Of a DNA stretch of 64,000 nt, positions 21,090-32,144 are shown piece after piece. A program made the position numbers and the translations under genes. Source of the DNA: Anisodus tanguticus (Eukaryota; Streptophyta; Magnoliopsida; Solanales; Solanaceae); the NCBI GenBank assembly GCA_034509755.1, contig CM067550.1, positions 9,355,001 through 9,419,000 of the forward strand. Direction: 5' to 3'. Within the stretch, counting starts at the first letter, position 1. Every line of letters begins with the position of its first letter. The notes under the pieces were generated by a model. The model made no database searches. It was not told the DNA's origin and saw only the letters and a program-made list of their open reading frames with translations.

Positions 21090-23800
21090 TTATTTATAAA
21101 CAAGGCCAGAAAGTGACCAGCACAAAATATACAAAAAAGATAAAATATATAAAGGCTCAAAGGCCCATAGGTCAGCCAGATTCAGACTCTCTTCAGGCTC
21201 TTCCTCGGTGCTATCATTGTTTAATCGGTGGAAGGATTCATCTTCTACGACCTTAGCCTCAGCAATCCTGGCATCCAAGTCCTCGATCCAATCCCGAGCC
21301 TGCTCTAAGGTGAATCTCTGGAGATTCCACTTTATGTGCTCGATCTTTAGCACTGTCCAAGCTACCTAGGCCTTTACATCAGCCAGAGCTTGGTCTCATT
21401 TAGCCAAGGCTTGAGCGAGTTGGGCAGAAGTTTAAGCATTCCTTTGGTTAGAGGCCTCAAGCTCATTTCTCAACCCATCGGTGGTTCAGAATTATTAGTT
21501 GGCTTGATCTTGAGCAACCTTCAGGACAGCATGTTCAACAACTTATTTTACATTAATCTCAGTAAGCTCGGCATTGAGCCAATCGATCTCGGAATTGAGA
21601 AAATCTTCTCGATCCTCAAGCTCTAGGGTTGAGGCCTGGACATTATCGTAGAGTTCTTTATTTTCATCGTCCAACACCTTCTTTTCTTTGTTTGCGAGAT
21701 CGAGGTCATTCATTTCCAAAGGTAGTCGTCTTTAAATCAATCCAGTTCTTTCTAGATGGTGGCAAATCTTCAACTTGCTGTAGCTGAGCTTCTTTTTGTT
21801 GCAAAAGCCCTTTGAGGTACTGGATCTCTTTTTCTTGGGCGTCCAGTTGCCCTTTGAGATGTTCGTTTTTATCCATACATCGGATGAAGGCCTCACTGAC
21901 TAAAGCAGATACCTGTAAAGATATAAGAAAAATCGAGGTTAGAATATAAAATAAGGAAGTCAAGTACATAACTTTAAGTAAGAAAGGGTTATACATACCT
22001 GGTTTGATGCATGTATGCCCTCATTAAAGAGGCATTGCCAAGAGAAATTCTTCATTTTTTCCCTGTCGGACTCCGAAATTAAGGGCCTCGAGTCATTGGC
22101 AACCCCAACTGGCCGAGACAAGAAATTTTTATCTTCGGGGAAGGAAAGAGTGATAGTTCTCACTTTTCTTGGATCCGCACTCGGGGCTGGGAAGACAGTC
22201 ATAAGTTTAGACCCGGAGGTGTAGTAATTCTTTGTAGTTCTGGTGAATTTGATAATTTCTGGGGATAACAAAATGTGCAAACCCGGAGGTGTTCAGGTTT
22301 GCAGAGGTACCCACTTCATCAAAGAAGTGATCAAAATCTTCTTGCCCAAAAGTTTGGGTCGGTTGTGTTAGTAGTGGAGGAGTTGAAGTTTTTTGTTTTT
22401 TAGACAACAACTCCTCATCTATGGCTTAATCGTCATCCTCGATGATGATAGGAACTGGTTCGATGGCCGGTGGCAGTAGTTGAAACAACACAGGTTGATG
22501 GCACATCTGCTTTGGCAGCAATATTTTCTTTGTCTCCGGTAGGAATATCCTCTACCAGAGTGGTGGAAGTTTTTCTCATCCAAACATCATCTAGGGAGAT
22601 GCTTGAAGATCCACCCACTTCTGAAGTTTTTTTCCTCTTTGAAGCGACCGAGGGTGACTTCAGAGGCTTAGAGGATTTGGATTTGGTAGATTTCTTTTTC
22701 TTTGGTACCTCAGCGATAAGGCGAACTGATGTGGCCGGATCAAGTACCGAATTGGGGTTAGATGGGGTAGTTGAAGGGTTGGTTCGAGGGGTCAAAGTGC
22801 CCTTCGGTAAGCCTAGATATTTGGAAAGAGGAGAAGTGAAAATATGTACAAAGTTAATGATGGAGCAAAAAGGTTCGGTATAAACTAACCATAATTTTGG
22901 GCTACCCATCGTTTGTTAGAAAGCACTTTCCATGTCCGTTTTTTATGTTGGTACGTGATGATGATTTTCTTGTCCCGTGTATGAAGATTCTCCATGTCAG
23001 AGTTCATTGGACGGTTGAAAAGATGGAAAAAGAGGAGGTTTAAGGCAAGTCATCAAAATCAAAAGAAAAAGTAAGAGTTCTGATACTTACGATGCATGTT
23101 CCATTCATCCAGGAAAGACATATACCTAGTCGGGATAATCTCATCGGTAGGAACTGCAATAAAATGCTCAACCAACCTCGGTCTTGATTTTCATTGAAGC
23201 TGGAGAGGATGGAGAATTTGTCTCATTTCAAGATCTGAATGATCCCGCCATGAAAGAATCTTGCAACGTATAAACGGATTAAATGATCCAAAGTAAAAGG
23301 TTCATTGGCCAAGAATTGGAGGCAAGTAATGATCCTCCAGACAGCCAGACCAATTTGCGTAAGACACAAATTGTAAGTCCGACACATTTCGAGGATTACG
23401 TTATCGATGGGAGGAACGAGCTTGAAGGTGAAAGGATAGGTGTATACATTGGAATACCCAAGTTTTGAAGATAGTAATATCTTCGTCTGGGTCGGGTATA
23501 AGGATTTCGGAGAGATCAGTCCAACCTCAGTCATTTCGGACTGTATCAAGATCGGAGTCTTTAATGGAGGTCAGTCAGCTTTAGGCTTCTTCACCTCGAT
23601 TAGATTTCGAAGAGGTGGTGGAAACAGCAAATTCGCTCTCAAAATGAAAAGTAGAAGGGATCATAGCATATGCTCTAGGGTCGGCGGCGGCCTGGACTTC
23701 AGAGGTTTCGCTGGCGCCGATAGTTTCATCAGAAACCGGCGGTGGAGAAGTTGCCGGAGACAATTATTTGGAAGAAAGTCGAGTAGATTTTGTCATGGTG
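21090..23800 (-). pseudogene. Antisense extra ORF of a Tat gypsy element (plant 'gypsy-type transposon' protein family)
   Basis: Minus-strand coding blocks in order: an N-terminus near 23796-23581 (Ser/Thr/Glu-rich), then 23549-23223 with a conserved hydrophobic domain (TYPFTFKLVPPIDNVILEM, LAVWRIITCLQFL). Pro/Ser/Lys-rich linker follows at 22909-22433, then 22410-21960. A coiled coil is at 21950-21706 (KNEHLKGQLDAQEKEIQYLK) and another helical block at 21353-21090. Gaps between blocks could be introns or decay. The domain resembles the plant-only family annotated as putative gypsy-type transposon protein; that is recall, not a search. The protein's function is unknown. A second copy lies at 62708-64000. 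Confidence 0.6.
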
Positions 23801-23969
23801 ATGAAGATTTGAAGATTTTAAGTCTTGAAATTATGAATATATTAAGGTTTAAAGATTTGAAGGTATGATGGTAAGAAGATTTGAAGATTTGAAGATTTGG
23901 GAAATTTGTCAGAAAGTAAAAATTATGGAAGGAAAGGAGAAGGGATTTTATAGGGGCATTGCCATCATT

Positions 23970-24859
23970 GTGAAATGCTTCGGTTCATGAACCAAAGTGA
24001 TGGTTCAATCAAAGGGTGACACATGTCCGAAGTCACAGATTGATAAGACGTGAGTCAGATTTTGGAAATTGGAAGCGTTTCGTTTTCCCACATGCTTCGA
24101 AGTAATTTGAAAGAAATCTTGCAAGAGAAGACATCGAAGAAATCATTTCTACTTCCCATCACTTCGGTAAACTTTGATTCGGGAAGTGTGGGAACTATCT
24201 GTATACGGTGAAAACTGGCATGACACGTGACATGGTTTGGATATGGAAATCGAAGAAAGTAATAATGTTTTGTACCGGATGCAGGTTGCACTGATGGTGA
24301 GTTCGTGTATCGTAACAAGGTCGGTTGACGGCCGAACCATCGTAACAAGGCCGGTTGACGGCCGAACCAGGTGACACCGAATAGCTGTTGAGCCTAGTAA
24401 CATCAGGCGGGAGACCAAAGGAGTTCAACGTCTACCCGTTCCAGATATGGCGCCAGCCATTACTGTTTGCTCTTTAAATGACTGTTATTATCATTTACTT
24501 ACATTTAATGAGGGAATAATTCTTGAGCATAAATGCCTTGTATTGTTAGTTATAAAAAGAGTCCAACCTTCATGTTGGAAGGTCATCTCATTCTCTTTAC
24601 TTATTTTTGCACTACTTCATTGTAATCATAATTGTAAAAGCACTCACAATTGGCTCGGACCCGAAGCAAATCAGCTTAGGATCGAAATAAACTGGTCAAA
24701 TCATTTCAATCAAGTTCATCACATTTCAGGCTAATTTACTTTCTTGTTATTTTCATTTACTTATTTACTATTAATGATTTTTTATTTTTTATTGCAAATC
24801 AATTCACGTATTTTTAAACCACATATAAAATTCAAGTGTAACTTTTTTTGGTGTAAACA
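23970..24859 (+). repeat. 3' LTR of the Tat element (approximate left edge)
   Basis: The right part (24430-24859) is collinear with the LTR at about 61960-62341. They share 'gatatggcgccagcc', 'gcaaatgccttgta' type blocks, 'tataaaa.gagtccaacc' and the terminal GTAAACA. The left edge is not certain. Within it, a 30-bp unit is duplicated in tandem at 24309-24338 and 24339-24368. Confidence 0.6.
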
Positions 24860-25547
24860 CTAATAATTTTTGCAACTTACAATTCTTTTACCTTTACTTT
24901 GATCTTATTCATACGATCTCTTTAGTAATATTAGACCAAAAGATACTAGAATTGTGAAGAACAAGTGGGTGTATTGACTTTTCGTGTATTTCTTTCTCTC
25001 CTCTCAAATTTGCTCTCCAAAAGAACTAGTAATAGTACACTCTATACAATTTTCATTTATTTTAACAATTTGGAATAATATAATAGTAGATAGAACCAGT
25101 ATAAAAGGTCATAAAAACTAGTTATCTCCTCAACTCCTGTGTTTTGGCTTTTTATTTGTTTTTAATACCGCATGAACAGGGATGGTTATAAAGGAGAAAG
25201 GGAATAATATTCAATAAATAATTAATTCGACGACACTTAAAACTTCAAATTGCAGTCTTGGCCATGGACTAGTCGTTTTGGACTTTGGACAAACATAATA
25301 ATCTTCTTAAAATGAAATTATCCGTAGTAATAAGTAATAACTACTACTAAGTACTAATAAGAATCATTTGATTTGTAGATTCATTGAATTTAATTTATGT
25401 AAGCAACGTAGCTAAAATTAGAATGTAAAATGATGTCACTTGCACTAATAATTACTCCATAAATCACTAAATACTTGCCTCTGATAATTCCAAAAAGGAT
25501 TGCCCCTTTGGCTGTATTTACTATCATACCCCTATCACAACCATATA
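24860..25547. other. AT-rich spacer upstream of the pogo-like element
   Basis: No gene or repeat is recognised. It probably includes distal upstream sequence of SEC15B. Confidence 0.4.
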
Positions 25548-26508
25548 TAGTAAAAACCTCTTTATAATTGTCATCCGATGTAACAACATTTCACTATAAC
25601 GATCTAATTTTCTCCCGAATCATTTTTTCATGTTATATTTTATTTCTCGATAACAACATTCTACATATAACAGCAATACCATTCATTACAGCGGTACATT
25701 CTTTATAAAATCACATCTCTATAACAGCCATAATCAAATATTGTATAATAATATTTGTAAGAAGTTGTTGAGGATGTTGGTAGTGTGTTATCACGTATAG
25801 CCCAAATTCCATCTCTTAACACCAATCAAGCAATGTATGCTACCATTTATATAGAATTTGACGCAACTCTTCAAATTCTTGAAACTTACACTGATGAAGA
25901 GATTATTACACAAATGATTGGAGTGGAAGAACAAGAGACAACAGATACAGAAGGTGACAACGAAAGTGTTGATGAAGAGCCTCTACCTATTGCTACTTGT
26001 GGTTAGATAGAAGAGTCAATTGTTAAGCTCTTAGACAACATTCAAGGGAAATCTATTGAATTCCCTTTTGTTGAAAGTTTGAGCAAAATTCGTTGTCAAT
26101 TCAAACGTTATATTATCGCAAAGAGAGTAAAATTTACGAAACAACCCACAATTTTAGAATTCTTACATCAAATTTGAATTTGTGTTTAAATTCTCAATTA
26201 ATTTTAAATGCATATGTTTCTTAGATTTTAATTCTTTACCAGTATGGTATAACTAGTCATGAATTTATTTATAATTTATTAATCTTTCTAATTTTTAATT
26301 ATGAAAATCAATTGATATTTTATAATTAACAAGTATATTATTTTTGTTTATAGCATAAAAAGTACAGAAAATAATTATTTGCGTATTTTCGTTTATAACA
26401 ACTAAATGAGATCTAAACATTAAATGTCAGTATACATATATAACAATATTTTACTATAACGATATAAAATTCTTGGACAAACACTTTCATTATAGAGAGG
26501 TTTGACTG
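25548..26508 (+). mobile_element. Pogo-like (Lemi/Emigrant-type) Tc1/mariner DNA transposon relic
   Basis: Ends are an inverted match: TAGTAAAAACCTCTTTATAA on the left and, reverse-complemented, CAGTCAAACCTCTCTATAAT on the right. TA dinucleotides flank it at 25546-25547 and 26509-26510. This resembles the CAGTAAAACCTCTATAA-type terminal repeats of plant pogo-like elements. The interior holds a C-terminal transposase fragment at 25785-26060. At 961 bp it is too small to encode a full transposase. The right end lies only 204 bp before the SEC15B start codon. Confidence 0.75.
25785..26060 (+). pseudogene. Pogo/Tigger-like transposase C-terminal fragment
   Basis: Encodes TYTDEEIITQMIGVEEQETTDTEGDNESVDEEPLPIATCG followed by a stop (26004-26006) and, in the same frame, IEESIVKLLDNIQGKSIE. 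The acidic tail and the DEEI.xx.G motif match the C-terminus of CENP-B/jerky-like DDE transposases. The DDE catalytic domain is missing. Related pieces lie at 42682-42960 on the minus strand. Confidence 0.65.
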
Positions 26509-26711
26509 TATTTTGGACTTATCCAATGGGGTAAAATAGTCAAAGAAGACCATTTATCATTACTTTCTCATTTCAATGTCCCAACTAATATCTTCCTGTC
26601 AATTATTTTCTTCATCTTCATTTCCTCTTTCCTATATTCCCTCCGTCTGTAACGGCTCCGTCATTTAATAACGGTGACCGGTTTAGATAACGGAAAAACA
26701 AACAGCTGGCA

Positions 26712-29108
26712 ATGAACACGTCAAAGATGCGCCGGAAAGTTGTTCCGGCGGTAGAAAACGGAGATTCCGCCGATAAACTTGACCAGCTCCTCCTCTCCGC
26801 CGCCATCTGCAACGGCGAAGACGTCGGCCCCTTCGTTCGCAAAGCTTTCGCTTCCGGTAAACCGGAAACAGTCCTACATCACCTCCGGCACTTCACTCGA
26901 TCTAAGGAATCTGAAATCGAGGATGTTTGTAGAGCACACTACGAAGACTTCATCACCGCCGTTGACGATCTCCGATCTCTTCTCTCCGACGTTGATTCTC
27001 TCAAATCATCTCTCTCCAATTCCAACACTCAACTTCAATCCGTTGCTGTACCTTTACTAACAACACTTGATTCCTTCGTTGAAGCACGAAACAAATGCAA
27101 AAACATTACTCTTGCTATCCAGTCACTTCGTACTTGCGTTAACCTAATCGAGCTTTGTTCCCGAGCCAATCGTCATCTCTCAGAGAACCATTTCTACATG
27201 GCGTTGAAGTGTGTTGACTCAATTGAAAGTGAATTCATGAACAAAACACCGTCTTCTACTCTTCGACGAATGCTTGAAAAGCAGATCCCTGAGATTCGTT
27301 CACATATTGAACGGAAAATCAACAAAGAGTTCGGCGATTGGCTTGTTGAGATCCGTGTAGTTAGTCGGAATTTAGGTCAACTAGCTATCGGACAAGCTTC
27401 AGCATCGAGGCAAAGAGAAGAAGAGCTTAGAATAAAGCAACGACAAGCTGAAGAGCAAAGTAGACTTAGTCTTAGGGATTGTGTTTATGCTCTTGAAGAA
27501 GAAGATGATGATGGATTTAACGGGATCAGTGATGACGGGAAGGATAACGGAATGTTAGGGTTTGATTTGACGCCGTTATATAGGGCTTATCATATAAACC
27601 AAACACTAGGACTTGAAGATCGATTTAAGCAGTATTATTTCGAGAATCGTAAGCTTCAATTGACTTCCGATTTTCAGGTATCTTCAATGACGCCTTTTCT
27701 CGAATCTCATCAAACGTTTTTCGCGCAAATTGCTGGTTTTTTCATCGTGGAAGATCGAGTTTTGAGGACCGGTGGTGGATTGGTTTCGAAAATGGAGGTG
27801 GAGAATTTATGGGATACTGCTATGAGTAAAATGTGTTCTGTTTTAGAAGATCAGTTTTCGAGAATGCAAACTGCGAATCATTTGTTGTTAATTAAGGATT
27901 ATGTGAGTTTGCTTGGTGTTACATTGCGTAGATACGGATACCCTGTGGAGGCTTTGTTAGATGTGTTGAGCAAGCACAGGGATAAGTATCATGAGCTCCT
28001 TTTATCTGATTGTCGAAAGCAGATAACTGAGGCTCTCGCTGCGGATAAATTCGAGCAAATGTATATGAAAAAGGAATATGAGTATTCCATGAATGTGTTG
28101 TCGTTTCAGTTACAGACGTCAAATATTATGCCTGCATTTCCTTATGTTGCACCATTTTCGTGTAAGGTGCCTGATTGTTGTAGAATTGTGCGTTCGTTTA
28201 TTGAGGATTCGGTTAGTTTCATGTCGCATGGTGGTCAGCTTGATTTCTATGATGTGGTGAAGAAGTACTTGGATCGGCTTTTAACTGAGGTCCTGGATGG
28301 AGCTCTATTGAAGCTTATTAATACGTCTATCGGTGGTGTTACCCAAGCAATGCAGATGGCTGCTAATATGGCTGTGTTTGAACGTGCTTGTGATTTCTTC
28401 TTTCGTCATGCTGCACAGCTTTCAGGGATTCCATTGAGAATGGCAGAGAGGGGAAGGAGACTATTTCCTTTGACTAAAGCCCGTGATGCTGCTGAAGAGA
28501 TGCTTTCAAGTCTGCTTAAGCAAAAGGTTGATGGGTTCCTTTTGTTGATTGAGAATGTGAATTGGATGGTCGATGATCCTCTGCAGGGTGGAAATGAATA
28601 TGTGCATGAGGTGATTATTTTTCTTGAAACGCTAGTTTCTACTGCCCAGCAGATATTGCCTGTTCAAGTTCTCAAGAGGGTATTGCAAGATGTTCTGTTT
28701 CATATATCAGAGATGATTGTTGGGGCTTTACTCGGCGAATCAGTTAAAAGGTTCAACATGAATGCTATTATGGGTCTTGATGTCGATATCCGAATGTTGG
28801 AATCATTTGCTGAAAATCAAGCTCCTCTCTTATCTGAGGCAGATGCTAGTCAGTTGAAAGCAGCATTGGCAGAATCCAGGCAGTTGGTTAATCTATTCTT
28901 GAGCAATCATCCAGAAAATTTCTTGAATCCAGTTATTAGAGAGAGAAGTTATAATGCTTTGGACTACCGCAAAGTTGTGACTATCTCGGAAAAGATGAGG
29001 GATCAATCTGACAGGCTTTTTGGGTCCTTCGGCACAAGGGGATCTAAGCAGAACACTAAGAAGAAATCTCTTGATGCATTGATAAAAAGACTGAAGGATG
29101 TTAACTGA
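26712..29108 (+). CDS. SEC15B: Exocyst complex component SEC15B-like
   Basis: Subunit of the octameric exocyst, which tethers secretory vesicles to the plasma membrane; in plants it is needed for polarised secretion and cell-wall deposition. A single 798-codon exon without frame damage; plant SEC15 genes are typically intronless and of about this length. Seen: an N-terminal helical region with VCRAHYEDFITAVDDLRSLL and LCSRANRHLSENHFYMALK. A charged coiled coil (RQREEELRIKQRQAEEQ) lies near residue 232, with an acidic patch (EEEDDDG) near 260. The C-terminal Sec15 domain runs from roughly residue 450 to 760 (for example DPLQGGNEYVHEVIIFLETLV). The end is basic (KKKSLDALIKRLKDVN). The start MNTSKMRRKVV is chosen because it is the first in-frame ATG and resembles known SEC15B N-termini; ATG at 26727 is an alternative. 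The assignment to B rather than A is from similarity by eye. Confidence 0.95.
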   Translation: MNTSKMRRKVVPAVENGDSADKLDQLLLSAAICNGEDVGPFVRKAFASGKPETVLHHLRHFTRSKESEIEDVCRAHYEDFITAVDDLRSLLSDVDSLKSSLSNSNTQLQSVAVPLLTTLDSFVEARNKCKNITLAIQSLRTCVNLIELCSRANRHLSENHFYMALKCVDSIESEFMNKTPSSTLRRMLEKQIPEIRSHIERKINKEFGDWLVEIRVVSRNLGQLAIGQASASRQREEELRIKQRQAEEQSRLSLRDCVYALEEEDDDGFNGISDDGKDNGMLGFDLTPLYRAYHINQTLGLEDRFKQYYFENRKLQLTSDFQVSSMTPFLESHQTFFAQIAGFFIVEDRVLRTGGGLVSKMEVENLWDTAMSKMCSVLEDQFSRMQTANHLLLIKDYVSLLGVTLRRYGYPVEALLDVLSKHRDKYHELLLSDCRKQITEALAADKFEQMYMKKEYEYSMNVLSFQLQTSNIMPAFPYVAPFSCKVPDCCRIVRSFIEDSVSFMSHGGQLDFYDVVKKYLDRLLTEVLDGALLKLINTSIGGVTQAMQMAANMAVFERACDFFFRHAAQLSGIPLRMAERGRRLFPLTKARDAAEEMLSSLLKQKVDGFLLLIENVNWMVDDPLQGGNEYVHEVIIFLETLVSTAQQILPVQVLKRVLQDVLFHISEMIVGALLGESVKRFNMNAIMGLDVDIRMLESFAENQAPLLSEADASQLKAALAESRQLVNLFLSNHPENFLNPVIRERSYNALDYRKVVTISEKMRDQSDRLFGSFGTRGSKQNTKKKSLDALIKRLKDVN

Positions 29109-30102
29109 GTCAGCAAATCTCTGTATGTTATGTTCCTGGGGAGATCTCCATATTGTAGTTGTGTTGATTACTTGCTGGTATCATAACTTAGCTTCCTTTA
29201 CTGCAAATTGCCTACCATTTGCGTTATTTTTACTCCCATAGTTTCACATTGATTGCTGTATTATTCTTCAGAGCATATTCTTTTCCTTTTTGTGGTCATA
29301 TTCTTTTGCAACCCAGATATAGTCTCTTTTTTTTTTCATGAACTAGTAGTTTCTTGCATTGTTTAGTCTTTAGTGTTGTTCCACATAACACAAGTTTCTC
29401 CTGTGACTTCTTTTGGTGGAATAATAACATCTTTTGTTTGCTTATTTGCTCTCTTGTTTTTTATCTTTATTTTTATATTTGCTCTGTTGTATCTATACCA
29501 TTTCAATCATTTGCTTGCTGCTGTATCTCATGCGTTGAGAAAACACTTCCTGCTAACTTTGCTGGACTTCAGCTTGCATATAATCCCCTTCTGGAATTGG
29601 ATTGAGATTACATCAGGGTAATAAAACAAGAAGAAAAATAAAAAGGCTAGGGATCTTCAGTAATTCTTTAGTTATTCGATAACAATGATCACGTTACCTG
29701 GAAAGAGACACTGAGTGATTGAATCATTTGAAAGGAAAAGAGGATCGAAAGAACTGACTTCTGCAAATCAGTGAGAAGCTGCTCTCCTAATGATAGGAGG
29801 AGCCGTGGGAAGAAGCAGGAGATGATGTTGAATCAAAATGCTGATACTGGGGAAGAATGCATGTGGACTTATCAATCGTTTTGTAGAAATGCAGCAGCTT
29901 AGTTACTGATAACTGATAAGGTGATTTCTATGGGGGAGGAGGGAAGAGGGGATAGGGTTGACTATACAACAGGATGATATTTGATTACTTCAACAGTATA
30001 CCTAATTCTCACTTATTTCTCATCAACCTGGAGCAATTAGTATGTATTCCAGTGTAATCCTGTTCTATAGTTGATGGAAGTAACGTAGCTGCTGTTATCC
30101 TT
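29109..30102 (+). other. SEC15B 3' flank
   Basis: Contains the 3' untranslated region and downstream sequence. T-rich tracts occur at 29320-29340 and 29440-29480, with AATAAAA near 29620. Short open stretches at 29354-29621 are hydrophobic by composition only and match nothing I know. Confidence 0.45.
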
Positions 30103-30240
30103 ACTACAACAACACAACAACATACCCGCGGTAATCCACAAGTGGGTCTGGAAATGGTAGAATGTACGCAGATCTTACATCTACCTTTGTAGGGCAGAGG
30201 CTCGAAATGAAAGAAAAGAAAATAAAAGAAAGGAAAAACT
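30103..30240 (+). mobile_element. SolS-type SINE fragment
   Basis: 'ctacaacaacacaacaacatacc', 'aatccacaagtgggtctgg', 'tagaatgtacgcagatcttac' and 'ctacctttgtag' match the block order of the SINE at 11566, with more divergence. An A-rich tail follows (AAAGAAAAGAAAATAAAAG). Confidence 0.7.
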
Positions 30241-30599
30241 TTATATAATTTTAAATGATTTTTTTTAAAATAACTAAGATTTGGACCAAAATTACTAAGT
30301 TCAACATATGCGCCCTTCTTAATCAATTAGTTAACTAAACCTCAATCTAAAAGTAGCTTGTGATCGATTTTATAAGTACTTTATTCTTACTGTTCGATAT
30401 TTATCATGTTCCTATTGAAAAATTTAATTATTAATAAATGGAATTACTTGAACAAAAGACAATGGTAGCTAGCCCCAGTGTGCCCAATTCACAGTTGGGG
30501 CTTGTGTCTTAGGTTATAAGTTTGAGTCTAATCTCAAGTGAATTAAATTTAATATTTAAGTGGTGAAAAATAATGAGACGTGTTCACTAACCCTCAGTT

Positions 30600-30792
30600 T
30601 TGATGTGTAGTGTTCAAGTCAGCTTGTTATCACGTTAATTAATTTCATATGATATTTGTTATTTTTCACCCGCACAAGTCCAGTAGCACTGTTCATCAAA
30701 ACCTAATTTTGTTTTCTTCCGCTCGAACTTGAACGCGGAACCTCATATTCACGACTCACTATTAATCACTGAACCACTCTTTGGATGCAAAT
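30600..30792 (-). mobile_element. Second tRNA-derived SINE type (minus strand)
   Basis: On the minus strand a tRNA-like head reads AGAGTGGTTCAGTG (A-box-like) and, about 45 bp on, GCGTTCAAGTTCGAGC (B-box-like), near 30785-30720. The body would extend toward 30600. This arrangement suits a pol III-derived SINE, but family is not identified and the 3' end is unclear. Confidence 0.45.
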
Positions 30793-31123
30793 ATACAAAA
30801 TGGTAACTAATTCAAAATTTAATTTAGAAAAATCACCTGTAAAGCCTATTTCATGAGATCATATAGAGATATCAATTTGAGCCCATATTTAAAGACTTAG
30901 CCCATTTAATTTATATTTTAGTGAATTAAGTCACTCATATTTCTGATTGATAAATATGAGCTTCGATTCTCTTTTTATTTCATAAAAATATGGGTAAATA
31001 TAGATAAAATTGGGTATCCATATATGTGACTCATTAGATTCAATAACAACTCATTTTTCTCAAAATAAGAAAAAGTGTAAATTTGAGGGAAAACATTTTC
31101 TGAATCGATAAAATATATATTAA

Positions 31124-31390
31124 TGTACCCCTCCAACCCCAATCCACTCTCTGCCACCCACCCCACCACCTATATTTACCCCACACCCCTACCCTACATA
31201 TTCATCTCCACCACCACTACCCCTACCCACCTCCACCACCCAATGCTCCCTACACCCCCACACAGCTCTACGCCACCCCTTACTTTCCCTCCCCCCTTTC
31301 AACTCCCCTCACCACACCCACCCAATTACCACCACCCTGCCCCTACATCCCCTCACCCTCACCCTCCCCTCCCCCTCCCCTCCCGAATTT
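31124..31390. repeat. C-rich, G-poor low-complexity tract
   Basis: About 265 bp made of C, A and T with almost no G on this strand, built from CCACC, CCCCTACC and CACCCTCCCC strings. It can be read as a Pro-rich frame, but the composition explains this and no signal peptide or real motif is present. Confidence 0.8.
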
Positions 31391-31394
31391 TTTA

Positions 31395-31765
31395 TTTTGT
31401 ATATGTTATTGTACTTTTTCAGACTCCACGTTGTGAGATTTCATTAGGTATGTTGTATATTTCATTGTACTTTTATAAAAAAAATATGAAAAATTAGAAA
31501 AAAATTTATTACCACTCACCTTGACATTTACCCCACCACCATCACCTGCACCTCCCCCCCTCCACACACACACATTTTCTATTTCATATCTTTTATCTTA
31601 CTTTTATAAAAATAATTCTGAAAATGGAAATTTTATTTTTTACCCCACTACCACCTCCCCTCCCCCAACACACCTCACACATTATTTATTTCATATATTT
31701 TACTTTTATAAAAATAATTATAAAAATGAGAATTGTTTTTACCTCACACACCACTCTACACCCCT
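31395..31765. repeat. Long-period degenerate tandem repeat
   Basis: Three or more copies of an AT block (TTTTACTTTTATAAAAATAAT followed by 'aaaatg.aaatt') alternate with C-rich blocks ('taccccacta/ccacc'). Clear copies are near 31600-31660 and 31690-31745, with an older one near 31465-31510. Period is about 90-130 bp. Confidence 0.6.
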
Positions 31766-31916
31766 ACCCCCATGCCCCCATTTAACAAACACCAGCGTGG
31801 TTGACAAACCAATCATCGGAGGCGACTGGAGTGCTTTCATCAAATGATGCATGTGGGCTGAGCCATTCCCATCCCAAGTGGTGCCCCGATTCAACATTTA
31901 ATTTGACGAAAAATAT

Positions 31917-32144
31917 TACTTCATCCGTCTCAATTTAAGTGTCTTACTTTTATTTTGGTCTGTCTTAAAAAGAGTGTCTTTCTATATTTAATAAAATTTT
32001 CAATTCCAAAACAAATTTAAGACCACAAGATTTGAAAGATCCACACATCTTTAATTTAAGACCACATGATTTAAAAGTCTCATTTTATTTCTTAAACCCC
32101 GTATCAAATAAAATTAAGACACTTAAATTAGAACGGAGGGAGTA
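31917..32144. mobile_element. Stowaway-type MITE (Tc1/mariner)
   Basis: 228 bp including TA at both ends (31917-31918 and 32143-32144). The ends are TACTTCATCCGTCTCAATTT and, reverse-complemented, TACTCCCTCCGTTCTAATTT, both followed by AAGTGTCTTA. This is the CTCCCTCCGT terminal signature of plant Stowaway MITEs. Non-coding. Confidence 0.88.

Larger units (their letters stand above)
19338..24859 (+). mobile_element. 5'-truncated Ty3/gypsy Tat-lineage element with antisense extra ORF
   Basis: The integrase end (19338-19957) is followed by a non-coding stretch, a long minus-strand coding region (about 23800-21090), and a 3' LTR-like segment ending TAAACA at 24859. An additional ORF in antisense between pol and the 3' LTR is a known trait of some plant Tat retrotransposons. 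The second copy at 61880-64000 has the same LTR end and the same antisense ORF, which supports the boundaries. The 5' LTR, gag, protease, RT and most of integrase are absent. Confidence 0.75.

Noticed and set aside
22470..22883. 137-codon plus-strand frame within the Tat element
   Set aside because: It is the opposite strand of the Ser/Lys/Pro-rich part of the antisense ORF, which has the homologue at 63650-63980.
24309..24368. CRISPR-like direct repeat
   Set aside because: Only two abutting copies with no spacers, in a plant LTR.
26635..26660. 'ATTCCCTCCGTCTGTAAC' just upstream of SEC15B as a Stowaway end
   Set aside because: Matches the CTCCCTCCGT signature, but no partner end or TA-flanked element is found nearby.
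31123..31497. Pro-rich open frame resembling an extensin or PRP
   Set aside because: Composition of the C-rich tract alone produces it; no signal peptide, no SPPPP or PVY repeats, and no promoter.
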